Shown piece by piece: positions 57,346 to 64,000 of a stretch of 64,000 bases of DNA. Numbering within the stretch: the stretch's first letter is position 1; each line of letters starts with the position of its first letter. A program made the position numbers and the translations under genes. This stretch comes from Dama dama. Its lineage: Eukaryota; Chordata; Mammalia; Artiodactyla; Cervidae. The notes beneath the pieces are model-generated. The model was given only the letters and a program-made list of their open reading frames with translations, ran no database searches and had not been told where the DNA came from. The stretch is from positions 59,176,001-59,240,000 of the forward strand of contig NC_083691.1 in assembly GCF_033118175.1 (NCBI RefSeq), written 5' to 3'.

Positions 57346-57949
57346 CAAAAGTTATACAAGAATCCAGGAAATTAAAGCAACACTTTGCTCAAACATTTAA
57401 CATGCTGTATTCTAAGTAGGATATAACTGGTATAACCTCTGGTTTCTTAGTTAAATACTGGACCATCAAGGACTCTTTAATGCGGAACAACTGGTGTACC
57501 ACAAATGGCCCACAAATATGCTGAGATGTGGTTCCTCTTAGTTATCCAGAAAACCAGGCAGGGCCTAGGCAGTCAGTGCCCCATCCACCCACCAGACAGT
57601 CTCATCCATTCATCCAGTGTGCTGTGCAACTGTTACCATTTCTATGTATCCCACCCATAATATATATTATTATACAGTCAGGAAGTATCTAATTGATGAT
57701 TTCCAAAAGGCTGAGATTTTGCATATATCTTCTTGCCATAGAAACTGAAATCAACAGTAAACCTGTGTTAAAAATTTAAAAAATACCTTCCTTAAAAATA
57801 AAAGCAAACGAACAAAAAATCAATGATAATAAAAAACTTAACTTATTGGTAATTCAGTAATATCCTTCTAAATAACCCGTATGTCAATGATGTAATAAGA
57901 ACTGACAGTCAAAATACCTAAAGAAGAAATTAATTCATACACATACTCA
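57346..57949. other. Unassigned sequence
   Basis: No recognised repeat or gene. Confidence 0.4.
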
Positions 57950-58055
57950 GGGGACTTCCCTTGTTGGTCCAGGGCAGGGAGCATGGGCTGGATCCCTGGT
58001 CAGGGAACTAAGATCTCACGTGCTGTGTGGTGTGGTCAAAAAAAAAATTTTTTTT
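57950..58055 (+). repeat. CHR-type SINE, head deletion
   Basis: GGACTTCCCTTGTTGGTCC directly followed by CAGGGCAGGGAGCATGG, then GGTCAGGGAACTAAGATC and an A10 tail. About 20 bases of the head normally reading GTGGTTAAGACTCTG are missing. Confidence 0.85.
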
Positions 58056-58750
58056 AACACTTAGAGAATATAGTCAAAACTAAAATCTGGAAGAAATACA
58101 TAGCCTTGGAAGTTTTTATAAGTAGAAGCCTCCTTCTTGATTATGAAGGTGTTGCTGCTAGTTAATCAATTTTATGACATCACACACCTTCTATAGAAGC
58201 AGGATCTGTTTTTTATTTTTCTGGTAGAATTGTCTGCAAGAATTTATATTTTGAGATACAAGTTATTTTTGTAATAAAAGATATAACAGCTGGGCTATAA
58301 TCCTGCCTCTAATCCCAGGGATGCTTAAGAAAAATTTCATCCTCAATCAACCTTTATGCAGTATCAACTCAAGGGGTATATCTATCCCAGAGAGGTCTCT
58401 AGACATGTCACTCCTGGTTGTCAAGATTGTGTGTTTTGTCATCTGTGGTTTGCTGTCGGTTGGCTGAACTGGGCACTTACCCAGCCAAGTGTGACACAAC
58501 TAGCAAGGTGTTTATACTGATGAACCCCCGGTCTGGGTGTTACCTATGCTGATGGCATTTGTATTCAAGTCAGTGGTCAGTCAGAGCTCACTTCTCAAGT
58601 TCAATATGATTTTGTGTTTGGAGGTTGGACGTCTTGTCTGAGTGTCTAGTGAAGCTCTAGCTTCTCTCCTAAAACCAGGAGTAGTTTGTGCTGGATAAGA
58701 CTACTGTGTAAATTGGAAAGAATTTAGCCTGAAATCCACAAATGCTGCCC
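58056..58750. other. Unassigned sequence
   Basis: No recognised repeat or gene. Confidence 0.4.
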
Positions 58751-60518
58751 TTCAGTTCAATTCAGTTCAGTTGCTCAGTCACAACTCTTTGAGATGCCAG
58801 AGACTGTATCACGCCAAGACTCCCTGTCTATCATCAATTCCTGGAATTTACTCAAACTCATGTCCATTGAGTCGGTGATGCCATCCAACTATCTCATCCT
58901 CTGTCATCCCCTTCTCCTCCTGCTTTCAATCTTTCCCATTATCAGGGTCTTTTCAAATGAGTCAGTTCTTCACATCAGATGGTCAAAGTATTGGAGTTTC
59001 AGCTTCAAAATCAGTACTTCCAATGAACACCCAGGACTGATCTCCTTTAGGATGGACTGGCTGGATCTCTTTGAAGTCCAAGGAACTATCAAGAGTCTTC
59101 TCCAACACCACAGTTCAAAAGCATCAATTCTTCTGGGCTCAGCTTTCTTTATGGTCCAACTCTCATATTCATACATGACTACTGGAAAAAGCATAGCTTT
59201 GACTAGATGGACCTTTGTTGGCAAAGTAATGTCTCTGCTTTTTAATATGCTGTCTAGGTTGGTCATAACTTTTCTTCCAAGGAGTAAGCTTCTTTTAATT
59301 TCATGGCTGGAGTCACCATCTGCTGTGATTTTGGAGCCCAAAAAAATAAAGTCTGTCACTGTTTCCACTGTTTCCCCATCTATTTGCCATGAAGTGATGG
59401 GACTGGATGCCATGATCTTAGTTTTCTGAATGTTGAGCTTAATTCAATTTTTTCACTCTCCTCTTTCACTTTCATCAAGAGGCTCTTCTTCACTTTCTGC
59501 CATAAGGGTGGTGTCATTTGCATATCTGAGGTTATTGATATTTCTCCCGGCAATCTTGATTCCAGCTTGTGCTTCATGCAGTCCAGCGTTTCTCATGATG
59601 TACTCTGCATATAAGGTGTTCTCTGCAGGGTGACAATATACAGCCTTGATGTACTCCTTTCCCTATTTGGAACCAGTCTGTTGTTCCATGTCCAGTTCTA
59701 ACTGTTGCTTCCTGACCTGCACACAGATTTCTCAAGAGGCAGTTGAGGTGGTCTGGTATTCCCATCTCTTTCAGAATTTTCCACAGTTCGTTGTGAACCA
59801 CACAGTCAAAGGCATTGGCATAGTCAATAAAGCAGAAATAGATGTTTTTCTGGAACTCTCTTGCTTTTTCGATGATCCAGTGAATGTTGGCAATCTGATC
59901 TCTGGTTCCTCTGCCTTTTCTAAAGCAGCTTGAACATCTGGAAGTTCATGGTTCATGTACTGTTGATGCCTGGCTTGAAAAATTTTGAGCATTCCTTGAC
60001 TAGCATGTGAGATGAGTGCAATTGTGTGGTAGTTTGAGCATTCTTTGTCATTGCCTTTCTTTGGGATTGGAATGAAAACTGACATTTTCCAGTCCTGTGG
60101 CCACTGCTGAGTTTTCCCAATTTGCTGGCATATTGAGTGCAGCACTTTCACAGCATCATCTTTTAGGATTTGAAATAACTCAACTGGAATTCCATCACCT
60201 CCACTAGCTTTGTTTGTAGTGATGCTTCCTAAGGCCCACTTGACTTCTTACATTCCAGGATGTCTGGCTCTAGGTGAGTGATCACACCGTCGTGATTATC
60301 TGGGTCGTGAAGATCTTTTTTGTATAGTTCTTCTATGTATTCTTCTCACCTCTCCTTAATATCTTCCTCTTCTGTTAGGTCCATACCATTTCTGTTCTTT
60401 ATTGAGCCCATCTTTGCATGAACTGTTCCTTTGGATCTCTAATTTTCTTGAAGAGATCTCTAGTCTTTCCCATTCTATTGTTTTCCTCTATTTCTTTGCA
60501 CTGATCACTTTAGGAAGA
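58751..60518 (-). mobile_element. BovB LINE, 1.8 kb, antisense
   Basis: A 5'-truncated BovB from TTCAGTTCAATTCAGTTC to GCACTGATCAC. The minus strand reads FIDYANAFDCVVH-like and VRTGHGTTDWFQIGKGVHQG text, then ITADGDSSHEIKRSLLLGRK and YEYESWTIKKAE. The YADD box reads YAND (Asn codon at 59,516-59,518). Several frameshifts are present. The 211-codon plus-strand ORF is an antisense shadow. Confidence 0.92.
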
Positions 60519-61184
60519 TTTTAAAGTCTCTGGACAGTACAGTGTGCATAACAAATATTTGTCACAACAGAGAATTTGCTCTGCTGAAATGGGAACCACA
60601 GCTGTAGGTCTTTAGATATTAATTCTCTTCAGATCTGTTACATATTATGTAAAATAATTTATTCATAAAAGTGGATGCTTAGTCTGTAGACTTAACAATA
60701 TTTAGGGCTAATTCTAAGAATATTTTGTGATTAACCAATTATGCAGAAACTCAAAAACTCAACATCACACTGTTAGTTAGCACATATAGACTGCTCTTTA
60801 AGATGATAACATTTCAAGAGGATAACAGAAATTTATCTGCTAGAAACAGGATTTTAATAGAAATACAGGGAAGTGTGGGCAAGGTGATGAAAGTAGAGTG
60901 TTGAGAATTTTCTGGGAACTTTCTCAATAGAAGTGATTCAAATGGAAGGAAGGCTCCTTTTCCTATGCTTCCTTCCCCAACTTTAGTTGCTGGTGTCGGA
61001 CAAGAGTATGTGATGCCTGGATCTTAACAAGTACTTTGTGACTTTGAGGCTGGGTATGGTGTGCTAGAGACAGAAGAACAGGAAGACAAATGCAGCCTGG
61101 GAGAATGAGGGAGTCATGCAGCTGCCCACTGGCCTTGAAGTGACAGCTCTGGATGTATTTTATGTGAGAAGAAAAAAAAATCCT
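60519..61184. other. Unassigned sequence
   Basis: No recognised repeat or gene. Confidence 0.4.
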
Positions 61185-61265
61185 TATTTGTTTGATCCTT
61201 GGTCAGAAAACTAATATCCCACATGCCACGTGGTATGGCTAAAATGAAAAACAAACAAACGAAAA
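61185..61265 (+). repeat. CHR-type SINE 3' fragment
   Basis: Only the body remains: GATCCTTGGTCAGAAAAC, TAATATCCCACATGCCACG, TGGTATGGC, then an AAACAAAC tail. The tRNA-like head is absent. Confidence 0.75.
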
Positions 61266-61569
61266 GGATTTCTTTCTAAGAACTTCCCTTAAGCCTGTCT
61301 CCTCCCCTGACTCACAGTAATATCTTGTGGCATTGTCTTCACCAGTTACAATTCTGTGTTTCATCTTAAGATGCTCATTCACCTGATTCAACATCGTGTC
61401 GTGCAGCAGGTGCTGGTTGGATGTTCTTTTCTCCATGTTTCCCACCACCATCAACAGATTAGTGTCTTTCTCTGTCTGTCTTTACACTGCCCCCTTTGTG
61501 ATGTATTTATTAGACATGCACACATGTGTATTTGTAGATGCACATTGGTACATGCATATGGTCTATCTC

Positions 61570-62160
61570 AGAAATAACCTGTTCTACTGGTCTATTCTGT
61601 TCCCTGTTCTCCTATGAGCTCTGTGCTGTTATCCTAACTTTTATTACCATGGTTTTAGAGACTGTCCTAATATCTAGAAAATCAGAGCTCACTTATTTGA
61701 TTTTCCTTTTCAGAATTGAATTAGCTATTTTGCATATGAATTTCAGATGTGATTTTTGTTAAGATTGCAGGGATTTTCCAGATGAATTTGGTGAATGCTG
61801 ACATCATGACATCCCACCTAAGAACACAGAATAGATTTTCCTTTATGTCACTTAATAGAGTTTAAGCTTTTACTCTATAAAGCCTTGGGTGTTGCCATTT
61901 AAAAATTTCATGCCTAGGGGTTTTATAGTTTTATGGCTGTTGCTGCTAAGATTTTATTTTAAATTATGTTTTCTACTTGGTTATTGCCCTTATAGAACAG
62001 TGCTGTTGCAGTTTACAACATAGTATTTTATTTGGCAACTGGCTCACATCTCTTATTTCTAGAAGTTCAATTTCATTCTGTTCCAGAAAGTGGTAGTTTT
62101 ACTCTTCTGTTCCTGTCTTTTTCCTTCCCATTTATTTCTTTTTCTTTACTTTGTTGGTGA
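61570..62160 (-). repeat. Old L1 ORF2 fragment (antisense), probable
   Basis: Diverged antisense L1 text: CTTTTATTACCATGGTTTTAG, TGCATATGAATTTCAG, GTGAATGCTGACATCATGAC and TAGGGGTTTTATAGTTTTATGG align in order with old L1 ORF2. Boundaries are uncertain. Confidence 0.45.
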
Positions 62161-63325
62161 GGCCTGTTGATTTTAAACCTTAATGGTAATGGTAAGATAA
62201 GATTTGATCTTAAAGGATATTAAGAGACACAGACATGTGTGTCTAAAGTTTCTTTGTTAAGTATGATGATTAGTGTAGGTGTTGTAAAATATTTATTTAT
62301 GTAGGGATGTTTTATCCTATTTCTATTTGGCAAGATTTCTAGTTTAAAGGTGCTGAATTTTCTCAAAGCTAGTCCACATGCTTTATGGAAAATCTTTTTG
62401 CATCCCTAGCATGAAACAATGAAAAATTCCTCCTTCATGCCCTCCACTTCACCCACTTTCCTTCCAACTCTGTCATCTTTATATTCCTTTTGCATTATCA
62501 AAGTTTCTTATTTATATTATGTTTGGCAACTAAAATTAAATCTTTCATATTTTATATTTTCATACTTTTTGTGGATCACAAAATTTAAAAAATAATAACC
62601 CTTAGAGTGCTATGATTATAAAATAATCATCACTCTAGAACCAAGTTTTATGGTTTGTTCTAAGATAAAGGAACATAGGTTCTTGTCATCCAGCTCATCT
62701 CCTCAGCAGGCCATTCTCGACACTTTTGAGGGATCCACCTCCAGGTTTGCTCAGGACTGAGGGGCTTCCTGGAGATTTTTCTACCAAACCTAGGGATGCC
62801 TGCCCCAGTCCCAGGTTGCTTTTTCTTTCTGATCTTGATCTCCAAACTATTATATTTTCCCTGCCTATATGCCTTCACTAGGATTATAAACCCTGTGACA
62901 CTAGGGCCCTTTGTTTTTTTTCTTTATTACTGTTTCCCCACAACTTAGAATAGCACCTGACACAAACTATAGAATTTGGTTGCATGAATGATTCAAATGG
63001 GTCAAAAAATTGTTTTTGAAATCCACCACTATAGGCAAGAAGGAACCATTAAATCTTGCAATCTTGTGGGGATCTGAGAGGTCAGCTCTCTAAATGCACT
63101 TTTGTCCTAGGATGTTATAGATAAAAATAAACAAGACAAAAACAAACAAACAAAAAACCCTTTGTTTACTTGATCACCCCTCTCATTCTGTGTCTCATTT
63201 ACTTAAAAATTTTTTTAAATTTAAATAATTTTGGATATGTGTGAAAGAGGTGAAGACATAAAGAAGATGTAAGGATCTAAAGATGTGAAGAGAATGAAGA
63301 GTGGAAAAGTTCTCACGAGCTTTGT
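62161..63325. other. Unassigned AT-rich sequence
   Basis: No recognised repeat beyond an AAACAAAC run (63,130-63,155). No gene was seen. Confidence 0.4.
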
Positions 63326-63534
63326 GTGTGCATGCTCAGTCACTAAGTCATGTCCAACTCTTTGCAAGCCCTTGGACTGTAGCCCACCAGGTTCCTCTGT
63401 CCATGGAATTCTCCAGGCAAGACTACTGGAGTGGGTTGCCACTTCCTCCTCCAGGGGATCTTCCCAACCCAAGGATTGAAACTGTGTCTCCTTCATGGGC
63501 AGGAAGATTCTTTACCACTGAGCCACCAGGAAAG
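63326..63534 (-). repeat. Bov-tA SINE (antisense)
   Basis: Reverse Bov-tA from GTGTGCATGCTCAGTCAC to CACTGAGCCACCAGGAAAG. Confidence 0.92.
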
Positions 63535-64000
63535 TTGCATTAATGTTATATGTCACTGAAAATGATTACAAAGAATAGAACCATGAGAAGGGCAAAATAT
63601 CTCTTTACTCAAAGATCTGGTGAAGAACTTTCTCCTTGTGCTGTTGACCTCTGACCCTGCGGGTGCTGCACTGGGCCCCTAGGCTGGTTCTGCTGCCCCT
63701 GAGTTCTGAGCATTGTCAATACAAGTGAACTCAAAATCTCATCCCTTCAAACTGATTTTCTCTTCAAGTTAGAACTTGAACTTGCAACCTCTGAAAGGCC
63801 AGCATGGTGTGAGCTGAAAGTCATATAAGTTTTCTCATGGAGCTTGTTCAAAAAATCCAAGAAAAGTGTCTAAGCAGAACTTTGAGATTTCTATCGCAGC
63901 TCGGCAAGTGTCAAGACAGAGTTAATTGAGGCTGTTCAGGTTTGGCTTATTCACGTTTTACCCCAGAAATGTTCTGGTTTTGAATAAGAACGGATGGATT
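63535..64000. other. Unassigned sequence to window end
   Basis: No recognised repeat or gene. Confidence 0.4.

Noticed and set aside
58794..59429. 211-codon plus-strand ORF, among the longest in the window
   Set aside because: Antisense of BovB. It shares near-identical peptide text with the shadows at 4.5, 22.2 and 28.4 kb.

Overview
The window is ruminant (bovid or cervid) nuclear DNA that is intergenic or intronic. This follows from its interspersed repeats: about a dozen BovB (RTE-clade) LINE copies, roughly twenty Bov-tA/BOVA2 SINEs, several cetartiodactyl CHR-type tRNA SINEs, ruminant-type L1 elements and two endogenous-retrovirus LTRs. These lie over older mammal-wide MIR, L2, L1M and MaLR-type remains. 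I found no host protein-coding exon, tRNA, rRNA, CRISPR array or bacterial-type operon. Almost every ORF longer than about 100 codons lies inside a retroelement, in sense or antisense.

Layout. 0-15 kb: scattered SINEs, an old L1 interrupted by BovB (4.1-5.05 kb), microsatellites, an L1/BovB/SINE cluster (10.4-12.2 kb) and a nested L1M > BovB > L1 site (12.5-14.8 kb). 15.25-15.76 kb: a solo LTR with TG...CA ends and a 4-bp target-site duplication. 16.06-27.88 kb: one long ruminant L1 with a 13-bp target-site duplication, split by a 3.6-kb antisense BovB and by a BOVA2 dimer. 28-46 kb: truncated BovB pieces, Bov-tA copies, an L1 with a 5' inversion, ancient LTR/L2/MIR remains and long unassigned stretches. 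46.1-49.84 kb: a second long antisense BovB whose 5' end is broken by a second LTR. 50-64 kb: mostly AT-rich DNA with L2, L1M, SINE and one more 1.8-kb BovB.

How the parts relate. Nesting gives relative ages: old L1M/L2/MIR/MaLR first, then ruminant L1 and BovB, then the latest Bov-tA/BOVA2 insertions. L1 and BovB encode an endonuclease and reverse transcriptase. SINEs are non-autonomous: CHR and Bov-tA carry tRNA-like heads, and the Bov-A unit shares its 3' tail with BovB. All coding copies here are broken. Two of five BovB copies covering the site have Asn in place of the first Asp of the RT YADD box.

I found no novel gene system. The most informative sites are an L1 insert carrying a probable 3' transduction and a 21-bp target deletion (12,985-13,357), the twin-primed L1 (29,501-30,125), two alternative BovB 5' ends, the shared YAND change, and a three-unit tandem repeat in the L1 5' UTR. 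Family names come from recognising the sequences, not from a database search, so boundaries without a visible target-site duplication may be off by tens of bases.
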